NCBI GenBank assembly: GCA_024500155.1
Contig: CM044857.1
Coordinates: 50,044,001 to 50,108,000, forward strand
Source of the DNA: Chenopodium formosanum
Taxonomy: Eukaryota > Streptophyta > Magnoliopsida > Caryophyllales > Amaranthaceae
Direction: 5' to 3'
Length of the DNA stretch: 64,000 nucleotides
The notes beneath the pieces were generated by a model. It had not been told where the DNA came from, searched no databases, and saw only the letters and a program-made list of their open reading frames with translations. Positions 1 to 11,700 of the stretch are shown here, one piece after another. The position numbers were made by a program, and so were the translations under genes. Each line of letters begins with the position of its first letter. The stretch's first letter is position 1.

Positions 1-1831
1 ATATCGTAGAAAACAGCAATAAAAAATGAATGCATAATCGCTTGGTCCTGAAAGCTACGAGCATTGATCCTCACAAAGCACTAGTGACAAAGCACTTCTT
101 CCTCCTTCAAAATTGGCGGTCCAAATAGAAAAATTAAGAAACTATGTAATATGCAGCCACAGATAAACATGCCTTTATAAAACAGAAAAAGAAATACAAG
201 AAACTATGGCACATTGTGTACATCAGAAAGCAATTAAGAAAAATTACACCCAACAAATAGAGGTTGCAAACACCATAAAATCCCACAATTCACCCACTTT
301 ACTTCTATTACAAAGACGCGTTCATTTTGCTCTTACAATAACACCCATAGTATCACCAGAAACATCAGATTTTTACTATCTCAAATACCAGCCCATCAAA
401 GATGTAAACCACCTCCTGGTTTTCTCTAACACAAAAGGCATACACCATAAGGTCCAGCAACATCATAGAATAGAAAGAGATGAGGATTCATATCTGCCTT
501 TTACTCTTTTAGTAGCACATAAAACACACATTTGGAGACAAGGATATACTTTATACTGCTATCAACACTAAATCCCTATCCTTCATACGGACCTTTGTTC
601 TTCCAAATTGAACAGCTTTATATAAAGAATAACAGAACAGGTGAGCTGAAGAATTTTCAATCAAAATTCTCTATCTCAAGGATTTTGTCTCAATGTTGCC
701 AGATTGCCAGAACAAGCTATGTGCCTTTGAAACCATAAAGTGTGAAATAGATGTATTTGTAAAGTTGATTAATGTTAAATACAAGGAAAAAATGAATCGA
801 TGATGGGCTTTTCATAACAAATAATTCCAATACCCACTCTAGTCTCATCGCACACCAACAAAATTAATCATTGGAAAAACAAAGAAAATGCCTTGTAGAT
901 GATCTTTGATAGGTTTGGATAGGAAACAAAGGCAAAAAATGATCCCTTTTCTCCTCTATAACCCCAAATAAGAGGAAATTCTGCATGAATCTCTCTAATA
1001 TAGTAGCCACTCCAACCAATATCAGTCGTCAGAAGGGATGTTTTTCTAATTCCACACAGCCCAGACCCCCAAGGTGCTTCTATTTTAATTGAGATTAGAT
1101 AAAGAAGGGACTATTAAGAAGGAAGGAAGGAAGGAAGTCTTCCCTCAGTTCCAGCCACAGACAGGTTGCCAGCTCTTAGTGGTTATGGAAACTCTCATTT
1201 CTTTCAAACCCTTTTCATTCCCTAGTCATTTTCAACTCTAATATCTTTCAAAGAAATTGATAATCTTGAGACATTTGGCTTTCGAAGTTAAAGAAGCCAT
1301 AAAACTAGCTAAGGGCAGGTCATATCTTCTGCTTACTAGAAAATAGTTTTCCCTTTCTCAAAAACCAGGGTGCTTCTCTGTGCAAACCCTTCTCTTAAGG
1401 AACTAACTCAAAGCTTTATCATACAGATTACTAGTGATAAAAATAACATTATTAGCTCCCATCACAGCTTACATCTCACAAACCAACACTAATCAACAAA
1501 AACACACCAAAAAAAACTACAAATACAATTATTCGAAAAAAGAATCTTCCAAACAAATCTAAATTTTTGTAACTAGAGTTACACTATACTTCACTTATTT
1601 TGGTTCACAAGAAGAAAATTGAGCATAATCAATGTTTTACTAATATTACTCCAATTTTGTCCAATACTCCTTAGCTATTTCCATTGTCTTTAACACTGTA
1701 GTATCAAAAAGTTATGTGTTTCAACGGCTCGACTTCAATGGGAACCCTAACACTCTATTTACAAGAAGACATTAGCATTACATATCAACAATAACTAATT
1801 TTGCAAGAGTAGTTTTTATATCACATTTTAC

Positions 1832-1878
<47 letters not shown>

Positions 1879-2212
1879 AATTAAGAAACCCTAACATTTC
1901 ACATAATTAATCAATTTTCATCTATATTTCCTCAACCAAACCCTAACATTTCACATAATTAATCAATTTTCATCTATATTTCCTCAACCAAATTAATTTA
2001 TCAAGCACATAGCTTTCTAATACTATGCTTAGCATTAAGAAAACAACATAAAATTTTCAATTTATGAAATAAACATCCAAATCTGGTATATATTAACAAC
2101 ACCCAGTTCAATTGGACAACTGAAATCAGATTATAGCATATAATAATATTAAAACTGTAAAATAATCGAAATTTGATCTAAACATAAAGGGATTTTCAGA
2201 TCAAACAGTTAC
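1..2212. other. AT-rich non-coding sequence, probably intron or UTR of a minus-strand gene off the left edge
   Basis: No reading frame here looks like a protein on either strand. The stretch lies directly downstream, on the minus strand, of a probable 5'-UTR exon that ends at a good splice donor, so it is best read as its first intron and perhaps further untranslated sequence. It holds a poly-A tract (about 1834-1876) and a 52-bp tandem duplication (1886-1992). Inference only; no coding exon was identified. Confidence 0.35.
1834..1992. repeat. Poly-A tract followed by a 52-bp tandem duplication
   Basis: A run of more than 40 A is followed by two near-identical copies of a 52-bp unit starting AAACCCTAACATTTCACA at 1886 and 1938. 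Both copies end in TTTCCTCAACCA. Such a direct duplication next to a homopolymer is typical of replication slippage. Confidence 0.85.
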
Positions 2213-2440
2213 CTGGAAATTAAATCAAGAACAAATAATTGAATTTGGGGAATTTGAGAGAAAGTATGGTGAAATCGGAAATGGGACAAAGAATAATCGG
2301 GAAGTATGGTGAAAACACAGAAAAGTGAAGACTGTTAGCAGGAAGTTATCAGTAGGTAGGTAGGTAGCCTGGCCACTTGGCCAGGTAGGTAGTGCGGGAA
2401 AAAGACAAGCATCTTCCATTCCTCTAGTATAATTGTATAT
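2213..2440 (-). other. Probable 5'-UTR exon of a minus-strand gene
   Basis: Read on the minus strand, the segment is CT-rich and ends in CCAG followed by a GTAACTG splice donor at 2212. The exon contains a short open frame beginning with an ATG near 2419, with no recognisable domain. The upstream side has a TATA-like stretch (about 2436-2445 on the plus strand, TATATAAATA region). The coding part would lie beyond the left edge of the window. The right boundary is approximate. Confidence 0.35.
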
Positions 2441-3261
2441 AAATAAACTCGAGTTTGACGCGTTGACTATTGTAAAAATAAGTCAAAATATTTTTTTTTT
2501 TTTTTTTTGAGGTAAAATGAAAAATCCTATTGGAACGATATCTCTCACATGTTAAATTAGCCCAAGTTCATAGGTTAACGCTTGAGAGTAGAGGAGGTAA
2601 GGAAATCTCTTACTCCCAAGCAAATATAGTTGGTGGTGGGACTCGAACTCATAAACTCATGACTTTTGAGTTTCCACTAATTCCACCAAACTTGTTTGAT
2701 ACTCCGTGAGTATGAGGCAGTAGTTGTTTCATGTTCGTTATAATAATGCGAAGTAATAAAATGATATTTGGTCTTACATATTCACAATATGAGTACCTAA
2801 AATGAGTAAAATCGAATCTTACTTGAAATGGGACAAATGCTTTCACATTAGTTGTAATTATTATGACCGTAATTAAACACTGTGAATCTTACATTCATAT
2901 TCACAATGTTTATTATGTTTAATTGTGAAATGGGACAAATACTTTAAGTAAGATTCGATTTTATTCAAATCTTACAGTCATGTTTGTATTAAGATTTCAT
3001 GGAAAGATTCGTGAAACAACCAATGGAAATAAAAAGAGAATGTCAAAACTAATATAAAAAGACCATTTTTTTAACCTTCCAAGGGTGAGAGAAAGAACCA
3101 ACCGTTTGAATTGAATGGTTGGTCCCGCGTAATTGGACTGTTAGTTGAGACACTATACAATATACATCATGCAAAGCAATAAACCAACGAACCCTAAAAT
3201 GGCCTAAACTAACATTCATCATCTCCCTCCTCTCTTCCATCTTCTAACACTAACTTTAATC
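2441..3261. other. Intergenic, divergent promoter region
   Basis: This lies between a minus-strand 5' exon and the plus-strand ARM-repeat gene, so it probably holds both promoters. A T-tract lies near 2491-2508 and a fold-back repeat at about 2700-3000. No convincing reading frame was seen. Confidence 0.5.
2807..2963. repeat. Fold-back (inverted) repeat with 18-bp perfect arms
   Basis: The arm TAAAATCGAATCTTACTT at 2807-2824 returns as its exact reverse complement at 2946-2963. The phrase GAAATGGGACAAATRCTTT also occurs twice in direct orientation just inside or beside the arms, and TCTTACAT/ATTCACAAT phrases recur nearby. It may be a degenerate MITE; no clear target duplication was found. 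Confidence 0.5.
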
Positions 3262-4443
3262 ATGGATAATTACAACACTAATCAAATGGTATCGTTTCTA
3301 CAAGAACTAAACACAGAATTAGAGCTTCTTCAAACCAAATCCCTTATTTATTTAGGTGTAATAGATATCAGTTCACCCCAAATCATATCTCTTTTGAAGC
3401 TTGAAAACAGAGCATCCACCTTTTTTTCTCCTCAAGATTCAATTCTCTCCAACCTTAATCACCTCAAAATCCTCATTAACAATCTCAAATCATGTCAAAG
3501 TTACACCCCTCGATCCTTCATTCAACGCCACATAATTTCGTACCAAATCTATGGCATTTGTTTAATAATTCAGAAGGAGATTCAGCTCTGTGTTGACAAA
3601 GAAAATGTCAGAAACCTGATAAAAATACTCCAAGAACCAAGTGACGATGAGGAGAAATTGAGAGCTCTTGATCAATTTATAGGTCGAATCTCAACTGGGT
3701 TTGATTTAGAATTGCAGAATTTGATCCTTGAAGAGAAAGTGTTTCCAATAGTTTTCGAGACGGTGCTTTATGATGATGATTGTTACCCACTAAGTGTTCA
3801 AGAAAAAGTCGGGTGCGCGATAGGTGCTTTGACTCGGTTCAATCGGGATATGTTTGTTGAGTATTTGTTGATGGGTCTTACAATGCATGGTCCTGCATTT
3901 TATGGTACTAGCAGATCACTTAAGATTCTCTTAACTCTTGTGAAATCATGTGAAGGCCATTTGGTTAATGAGAAGTTGTTTAATGACACAATTTTAAACC
4001 TTATTTGGTTATTAAGCTCAAAAATTTTACAGAGAAGATTAATGGCAATGCACTGCCTCACCGAAATGGCGTATTACAGTACAAAGGAAGTACTCGAGTC
4101 TATGATTAATGCTGGATTGGTTGAGAAGCTAGTGTTGCTACAAAGAGAAGCGTTTAGGAGTGATTTGAGTGAAGTAGTGGTTCAGATGGAGGAAGGAAAA
4201 GACATTGAATTATGTGTAGGTGATGATGAGTTGGGAAGTGAAATGGGTGAATCTTCGTCGAGTAATCCATTTTCCGGGTGCATTGCAAGGTTCGTCATGC
4301 AAGTGGAGGTAGGAGAAGGGATGGAGAAGAGTGAAAAGAAGGAAATTAAGATGATGATACTGAGGAGAGTCAGGGCAGCCTGTGTTTCTGAGGCAGAAGC
4401 TGCTACTGTTATTGCTGAAGTTTTATGGGGTTCTCATCCTTGA
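3262..4443 (+). CDS. ARM-repeat superfamily protein, intronless (393 aa)
   Basis: Single-exon gene of 393 codons from ATG at 3262 to TGA. The protein is all-helical in appearance, with leucine-rich helical pairs that match the plant ARM-repeat fold, most clearly at residues 115-290 (EEKLRALDQFIGRIS; VQEKVGCAIGALTRFNRD; SRSLKILLTLVKSCEGH; RRLMAMHCLTEMAYYS). The C-terminal segment EAEAATVIAEVLWGSHP resembles the ending of many plant VAC8/U-box-like ARM proteins, but there is no U-box. An acidic, serine-rich loop (about 320-340) interrupts the last repeats. ARM folds bind other proteins; no substrate or pathway can be named. Codon use looks like an ordinary host gene. I recognise the family but not a characterised orthologue. 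Confidence 0.85.
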   Translation: MDNYNTNQMVSFLQELNTELELLQTKSLIYLGVIDISSPQIISLLKLENRASTFFSPQDSILSNLNHLKILINNLKSCQSYTPRSFIQRHIISYQIYGICLIIQKEIQLCVDKENVRNLIKILQEPSDDEEKLRALDQFIGRISTGFDLELQNLILEEKVFPIVFETVLYDDDCYPLSVQEKVGCAIGALTRFNRDMFVEYLLMGLTMHGPAFYGTSRSLKILLTLVKSCEGHLVNEKLFNDTILNLIWLLSSKILQRRLMAMHCLTEMAYYSTKEVLESMINAGLVEKLVLLQREAFRSDLSEVVVQMEEGKDIELCVGDDELGSEMGESSSSNPFSGCIARFVMQVEVGEGMEKSEKKEIKMMILRRVRAACVSEAEAATVIAEVLWGSHP

Positions 4444-5358
4444 TAAAATTTACATTTCTACTATGACCTAAGTCCAATGTTGTTGTAACAATGCTATGAT
4501 GATAATCTATGTTTTGCAAGTTATCGTATTATTTTGAAGTATATATCTAAATTAGCATCTTACTGTCAGTCATGGCTTGTTTATAGTTGTAGTACCTAGT
4601 ACAGCATGTACATCTACTAAAGTTTGCGTGCGAAATAACGTACAGTACGAGTCTTGTAATTATAAAATACATACAGTCTTGTTCTTTGTCTATATATGGC
4701 TTGTTTATAATAGTAGTACCTAGCTAGTACATCATCAATTCATCTTGTACTTCTACTTCAGTATGTAGGTGAATTTACGTACAGTCTCGTAATCAGAAAA
4801 TATATGCATCAGGTTGATGATGATAAAGAGTTATAATGAACAGCTCAAGCTAATTAGAGATAGTTCTACTTGTACATTAGATAATACTACCATTGTACCA
4901 ACACTGTACTGGCCGGGGTTCAATTTTAAATTTCTGTATCAATGAACAAATAACAAAGTGCTCTTAAAGTTTTATGTTGGGCTCTTGAGCCGTTAATTAA
5001 GCTGAGAATCTAAGATCTTATTACAGAAAAGCAGAATTATAACTCCCTAGAAGAAATTAAATTTGAGCAATTACCATACATAGATTGATTGATTGATTGA
5101 TTGATTGACCATACATAGATTGATTGTTTAGAAATTTCAATTCTGACATTGATTATTGCAGCTATTGATGAGCACAAAATTGGTTAACAATAACCAAGTA
5201 ACATGGTTCATAGCATAAGTGGTTATCATTACTATGTAAAACAACCTAATACGAATTCAGATAATAAGAAACAAAATTTCAATTCATTGACAAATCCAAC
5301 CAACCTAATATGCTAGTAGTAGAATTTAACAAACTGTAACAAAAACTGAAAATTCTAA
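4444..5358. other. Intergenic between convergent genes
   Basis: The stretch holds the 3' flanks of the ARM-repeat gene and the minus-strand IFRD-like gene. There is a GATT microsatellite (about 5082-5107) and a short direct repeat of ACCATACATAGATTGATTG around it. Two similar phrases (ATGGCTTGTTTATA near 4572 and 4697) suggest an older duplication. No coding frame was seen. Confidence 0.6.
5082..5125. repeat. GATT microsatellite
   Basis: GATT is repeated about six times, with a partial second block after a repeated ACCATACATA phrase. Simple slippage repeat. Confidence 0.85.
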
Positions 5359-6606
5359 TCAATGTAATTTAACCCACAGATCACTTTCAACTGGAGGATA
5401 GTTCACAAATTTTCTTTGCTTGGTGAGGAGCCGTGTCCTAGCCTTGTTCAGGGGAGAACACGGCGACCTAATCATTCTCTTTTGAACATTCTTCTCTGCC
5501 GCACTAACATAAGGCAATAATAGATCATTGTCTTCCTTCTGCCACTCAACTTCAGGCCGATAAAATTTCAGCACAACCTCCTCTCTTTCAGGTATGTCCT
5601 CATTATCATTGTCGTCATCATTAGCCTCATCACACATTGTAGACTCGTACCATTCATAAAAATTTTCATTCGTTTTCAAATGACTTGCAAAACCCCCTTT
5701 TCCTAGAAATTCCTTCATAATCCTCACTTGAATAATCTCCCTAAAATCATCCAAACTTCCCTCAAAATTTCCTGCAATCTTTTCTTTCAACAGAACACAC
5801 TCTTCCTCTGTCTCTAATTTGTACGAAAACTTGTTAAACTTATCATTCTCAAACATTAAAGTCAAGGCATCCGTAACAGCCGTATAAACAGATTCGCAAT
5901 CATTATCTTCGAAATCTTCTCTTTTCAACAAACTTGATAAGTGAGAAATACATTCTTTCCAATACTTGTTACTCAAATAATCGCCATTCACCACGGTTAT
6001 CAAAAACGACCACGTGGAAATCATACTCGCCAAAACCGATCCAAGAGAATTAGACTTGTGACCAAAATCCCAAACAACCCGCATTACCTTCTCTACTTCC
6101 ATCGAACTCCTCGAACCAAAGAATCCAACCATTCCTAAACACGCTACCAATTCTAAAACCACGTCACCTTCATATTCCAAACTAACCAACGCGTTAGCAA
6201 GTTTAGGAAAACACTTATGAAAGACGTCGGAAGATTTATCCTCGTTAACAAGATTAATGACAACGAGAGATATGATACGAACAGCAAGGCAAATCTCGGT
6301 CTTAGAAAATTTACTAGACCCAATTTTCTTAAAAGTAAGGCGATGTAGGCAACGGTGAATTAGTGTAACGTAATTCTTATCAACAAATTCGTGACGAGCG
6401 TTTGAAGATAAAAAGTGAACTAACGATGTTAGTGTCTTTTCCCTTAATGATCTTTGCTTACTATCGAGTTGAATGGTGAAATCATAGGACTTGCTCTCCT
6501 TCTCAACTTGCTTTCGAGGTTCGGAGTTGTTCTCCTTCTCAACTTGCTTTCGATGTTGCCGTTTTCGCTCGGCTGAACGACCATTGATGGTTGAGTAGTT
6601 CTTCAT
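5359..6606 (-). CDS. IFRD-like protein (interferon-related developmental regulator family), intronless (415 aa)
   Basis: Single-exon minus-strand gene, ATG at 6606. Residues from about 45 to 300 match the IFRD N-terminal HEAT/ARM-type domain: LREKTLTSLVHFLSS, EFVDKNYVTLIHRCL, the GDVVLELVACLGMVGFFG helix pair, and YWKECISHLSSLL. The C-terminus has the family's NKARTRLLTKQRKFV segment (about 385-400). An acidic run (ANDDDNDNEDIPEREE) lies near residue 330. The N-terminus is basic, with a short duplication (RKQVEKEN/RKQVEKES). Plant IFRD proteins are linked to stress-responsive transcriptional control and salt tolerance; a role for this divergent copy is inference. I believe known plant IFRD genes contain introns, so an intronless copy could be a retrogene; this rests on memory. 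Confidence 0.85.
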   Translation of the reverse strand: MKNYSTINGRSAERKRQHRKQVEKENNSEPRKQVEKESKSYDFTIQLDSKQRSLREKTLTSLVHFLSSNARHEFVDKNYVTLIHRCLHRLTFKKIGSSKFSKTEICLAVRIISLVVINLVNEDKSSDVFHKCFPKLANALVSLEYEGDVVLELVACLGMVGFFGSRSSMEVEKVMRVVWDFGHKSNSLGSVLASMISTWSFLITVVNGDYLSNKYWKECISHLSSLLKREDFEDNDCESVYTAVTDALTLMFENDKFNKFSYKLETEEECVLLKEKIAGNFEGSLDDFREIIQVRIMKEFLGKGGFASHLKTNENFYEWYESTMCDEANDDDNDNEDIPEREEVVLKFYRPEVEWQKEDNDLLLPYVSAAEKNVQKRMIRSPCSPLNKARTRLLTKQRKFVNYPPVESDLWVKLH

Positions 6607-6670
6607 TGTTTTGTTGAAAGAGAAGATATGGAGATTGATGGGTTATGTTAAGTTTTTCTGATATACGAAG

Positions 6671-6680
6671 TATATATAAA
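6671..6680 (-). promoter_or_regulatory. TATA-box candidate for the IFRD-like gene
   Basis: On the minus strand the sequence reads TTTATATATA, 65-74 bp upstream of the ATG at 6606. That leaves room for a transcription start and a short 5' UTR. Positional inference. Confidence 0.45.
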
Positions 6681-7373
6681 GCGGAGAAAGAAAGATTGAT
6701 AAAAAAAAATAGGAAAGTTATAAATTTATGGAAATTTTATTGATTATAATAATCAAACCTTGTTTAAATAGGAGAGGAAGTTAGTAGCCGTAATTCATGA
6801 AACAACACGGATAATTATTCGGAACTAGTTTGTATGAACGTCTTTAATAATTTTCTGGCATGTAATTTTTTTTTTTTTTTCTAAGATATATTATTATTCT
6901 AAATAATATGATAAGATTTATATAGAAAATATATCACATTAATATACTACGTATTTTTTTTATATTCCTAACAAAATTAGTTAGAGCTAAATTGAGATAA
7001 ACACAAAAGATGAACGCATGTGGTCGATGTGGTGATGTTGATATCATTTTCAATTCTTAATAAGCAGATCAATTGTTGATTAGCAGTGGCATAATTACAC
7101 ACCATCATCATTCATCAGATATTAGCCAGCGAAATTATGAAGAATGCCATAGCCAATCTGTCGGTTCATTTATTTTGTTACGCAATATAGAACAATTTAA
7201 TTTATTAATTTATTAATATCCCCACACCCCACGCACCAACCAAAATTAACTGTTTTTCACGATTTTTTTTTATATTTCATTATACTACGAGTAATGTTTA
7301 AACAATATATTTGAGGGTGAATTTCTATCCGATCCAAATGTGATCAATTGTCATCTCTGACTCTAAATAACTA

Positions 7374-7618
7374 ATCCCTTTATCCCTAATTTTTTTTGCC
7401 TATTTACCTATTACAAAAATGTGGGTCACACTTTTAAATATTTGACTCTAAAATACTCATAATTTATAAGAGATAAAATAGTCATTCATGTGCGATCTTG
7501 TTCGATTCTCTCATTGAATATTTTATTAATATCTAATTTTTATAATTTTTACACATATGAAAATATAGATAAAACTATTTTAATACACATTAAATGGGGC
7601 ATTTAGGGACAGAGGAGG
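7374..7618. mobile_element. Stowaway-like MITE, diverged
   Basis: The left end reads ATCCCTTTATCCCTAATTTT and the right end, reverse-complemented, CCTCCTCTGTCCCTAAATGC. These are inverted ends of the Stowaway CTCCCTCYRTCCC type. TA dinucleotides flank both ends (7372-7373, 7619-7620), as expected for Tc1/mariner-type insertion. No coding capacity, 245 bp. Confidence 0.55.
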
Positions 7619-8733
7619 TATCAAGCAGTCCTTAGTAGATTTCCAAAAAAAAAAAGTAGTGCTTAGTAAGAAAAAGTAATTAGTATGTAGGAGAGGTAAC
7701 TCATTATGAAAGTGTGATTAAGACTCTCCTAAACCCTTACCAACAAGCCCAACACTTTGAAAGTTGTGAATCAAAAAAATGAGTGATGAAATACTAATAA
7801 ATAGATTTAGGGACTGGGGTTTCTAATAATGTCGATAAGAAGAATCGAACCCTCAACCTCTTATAACTAAATTGGCTATTTAACCATCTAAAATAAATAT
7901 CAACTATGATATTAAAATGTAAAGAAAATTATATATGTGCAAACCACAAGGTTCATTTTTTTTTTTTGACTCTGAGAATAAGTGAATAACTCAATTTTAG
8001 TTTATTAATGACAACTTCAATTTTGAAAAACTTTTTTAAAAAATTACCTATTGTATGTCTACAATAATAGCAATTTGGGACAATGCCCGGACTACTCACT
8101 AGTTTTTATGTAAAGAGTAGGTATATATGAACCATGTGATAGAGTAAGGAGTAAATAATCATGTGATTACTTGATAAGTATTATAGGAGAATATACAAGA
8201 ATTATTCGAACAACGACACACAATATATAGGAGAGTATTAAACTTGTATTTTCTCCAATATATATTGATAAAAGTAAACAATTTTTAAAGGGAAAAAACC
8301 AGTAAAACATTGAGAATTAAAGAAAATAAAATCTTTGTTTATTACTGTCATTTATTACCCCCTATCAAAACGGGTTATAGTCAACTAAGTCAAAATTTTT
8401 TTTACACATAACAATTAACAAGAGCGAAAACTAACTAGTAACAACCAAAAATTATTTTTTTTAGTGTTTCCCTCTTCTTCAATCTCTTTTATTCTTCCTC
8501 TTTCCAACAAAGGAAAAAAAAATTCCCCACAATTCTGCTTGAAGCAACCCAACTCATCCTCAACAATAATAGATTAATCAAATTCTCAGATCTCATATCC
8601 TTTTCTGTGAATTTCAGCAACCAAATTAGCCCCATAAATTTTCTCAAAAAATCCCAGCTCAAATAGATCTCTTTGGGTTTTTCTTATTGATTAAGCTTTA
8701 GTGATTTTGAGGGGTTTCCATTGATTTTTTGAG

Positions 8734-11700
8734 ATGAATATCAAGTATAATGCTGGTTTGTTTCTCATTGGAACTGTTGTTATCATTTGGGTCTCTTCTG
8801 CAGAAGTTACCCAGGTTAGTATTTAATTTTGTTCAATTGAATAATTTGCTCTTTTTTAGGATTTTATTACAAATTTTGGGCTGAATTGCTAAATATAATC
8901 ATGGGTTGTTTTTATTTTGGTAATTTGAAACTGGTTTTACTGGTTAGTGATATTTGGTTCAAATTTTGATGTGGGTCTGTATCTAATAGTTCAAAGTTGG
9001 AAGGCTACTGTTGCATTTTTTGGATGCGTGTGTGTTAATTTTAGTAGAACTTCTGTTGAAAAATTGGGAATTGGGGTTGATATTTTGATAATTTTCGTTG
9101 TTATAATTTGCAAATGGTACATTTGTTATAATTTTTATTTACTGGAAATGGGTTTATAATAGAAGATTAGAGAAAATTTTGCATTTGTGCAGAAATGACT
9201 CGCCCAAATGCTTCATTTAAATAGATGTATAACATAAAATATGATTGATTAGATGATGACTTTATTAAGATAGAGTTCTAAGTATACAATAAGGGATGTT
9301 GATTGACCAAAGATTGACTGTTGAAATTAGAGAGAATCAGGTTGATAATTTGATATCAGTCAATTTGTTCGAGTCCCAGCGTTGTGTCGTATCGGGGTCT
9401 GATGAACTCTTTCGAATTCCAATACAATTACAATTTACCTGAAATATATTGTATATCTTCCATCCATTTAGACTGCATAGCTGTGGTCATGTGGAAGTGG
9501 ATGTAATCCTTCGGCTAGGCCGGAGAGGACTGTTCTACTTATTTGTCCATTTGCATATGGTCACTCTGTCTAGAAATAATAATCACGTGCTATTTTGGGA
9601 TGTCAGGAAAACACTCTCCTCTTTCAAATAATAGTTTGGTGAATATGGTATTCAGAAGATTCCTTTACTCCTTAGCTTAAAGTGAACAAAAAGGAGAATG
9701 TGAGAGTATGAAAGTATTATAATGGGTGTTTAAGTACGAACATGTCATATTGTTTACCATGGGAGGTGGCACAGTATGTCAATTCTTCCTAGACCAGGGT
9801 GTATATTTTATGTGCATTTGTCACTTAGATGGAGTAATCTAATCAATGAAGTAGAAATTTGCATGGATTGAATAGTATTCCAGTGGTGAAAACACACGAC
9901 TTTCGTATAGGGTGGGTGTAAGATCAGTTATTGGGTAAAAGAGTCAGCATAAACCCCACTTAGATGGATCTGGAGATTAAATAGCTTTATGATTTCATTC
10001 TGGTATCTGAGATAGTTTTTTGCAAATTTGGGTGACATTGTGATTAATGTATATCATTTGTGAACAATCTGAGGACTGCTTAAGAATAGGGAAACAATTA
10101 GCAAGTAGCAACAAAATATATATACTTTATTTATATGATCACTAAACGATGTTTACTGGGTGTTGGAAATGAGAGCTTGTGACCACACGAGTTCAATGAT
10201 CTAGTTTTGGTTTTCATGTTGAGCGTTACCGATCCCCTTTATTGTGATATTTCTGATAAAGATGAAGAGAGCATCACTATTGGAAACTACAGGGTTGTTG
10301 GGCCCTTGGGGGGAGAGGGGCTGGTGCAATGCCTTGAATGAAGGTAGATAATGGAATGGCAATAGAAAAACCTTGGTGCTTAATAGACTGTTACAAGACT
10401 AAAGCAAATTACAGAGACACCTTATTGTGGGGTGTACTCTGTTCAGTTTGTTATATTGCGATTAACTATCTCAGCAGCCTCAACTAATTCATATTCCTTG
10501 CCCTGAGAGTGTATGCAAGTGATTTATTTAAGCTATGCTCTGAATTGAAGTTTTACATGTGAAGATACAGTTTACATCTATGAATATATTTCAGCTTTGC
10601 ATAGTTGTATCTATTTTTTGCTTCAAAATTACTTTTTTCTTGATTGTGTGCCAACATGATTGAGGCATATGTTTGTCCATAGTCTTCCATACCTTGTCTA
10701 ACGCCTGACAAATATCTTCCATTTAGGACATATATAATGCATATAGACAGCCATTTGCAGTGACATATCTTGGGGCATCTCTAATGGTAGTTTACCTTCC
10801 CATATCCTATATTAAAGATTGGATTTATCGGAAAATGAAGAATTGCTCATCAAGGAATGGGAAACTTGCTGAAACTGTGAAAGATTCTGTGGACATACTT
10901 GATTCTCCTCTTAAATACGTTGAGCAGAAAATCTGTGCAATGGAACTGGAAGGGACTCCCATTAAAAAAAACTGTGACTTGAACCTTTCTGTGGGAGAAG
11001 AAAAACCTTTTCTTGATGACGGTTTGAGGAAGCCTGAGAGGGAGCTCAGCAAATGGGAAATTGTTAGATATGGATTATACCTCGCCCCTCTTTGGTTTGC
11101 AGTTGAGGTAACTAAACTTCAGATTTTTGTCTATTAATATTTCTTTTCTGTTTGGATAATCTATTCTTGTCTACTTTTTTGTTGATCCATTTAATTGTTA
11201 TAAGTCTGTTGCTTGAACAGTTAAATCTTTTGCTTTTTCTCTGTTATCTGTGCTTCTTCAAGTCTTTCTTTTCTTGAGGTGCTTTGAATTCTGTTTGTGT
11301 TTTGCATTCAATCATATATATTCTGTTGATTTTGGTTAACTGGTTATGCTTTAATATAATGAGTTTTAGATTAAGGATCCAAACCTTGACAATTGTTCAT
11401 GATATTTATGTTCAAGTTCCACAATTGGTTACAACTTACAAGTAATTGGTGTTCCAAAAGTTTGCTTAACAAATTATTTAGTGTGATTGTATGTGGAGTA
11501 TGAAGAAGTGGTGGTTTAATGGCTAAATGGTTTAGGAATAATGTTTTATGTAGAGAAGGAATTTCTTTTAAAAAGTCTTTGCTGGGAATTGGGTCAGAAA
11601 AACAGAGCAAGCAAACAATTGAAAGAGAAAATTAGCTAAGAACAGATAGATTGTATTGCAAGTCAGTGTAACTTCAATACAACTCCTTTCTTTTGAGAGG

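Larger units (their letters stand above)
6607..8733. other. Divergent intergenic region with a MITE; 5' UTR of the transporter gene at its right end
   Basis: AT-rich sequence between the IFRD-like gene (-) and the SLC35F5-like gene (+). It contains a Stowaway-like MITE (7374-7618), several A/T runs and, near 8457-8733, a CT-rich stretch that looks like the 5' UTR of the plus-strand transporter. No protein-like frame was seen. Confidence 0.55.

Noticed and set aside
206..738. Two overlapping plus-strand open frames (121 and 68 codons)
   Set aside because: No domain, low-complexity AT-rich composition, no splice or start context; they lie in probable intron/UTR of a minus-strand gene.
8072..8103. 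Possible Helitron 3' end (GGGACAATGCCC then CTAG)
   Set aside because: The hairpin is weak and no TC start could be paired with it.
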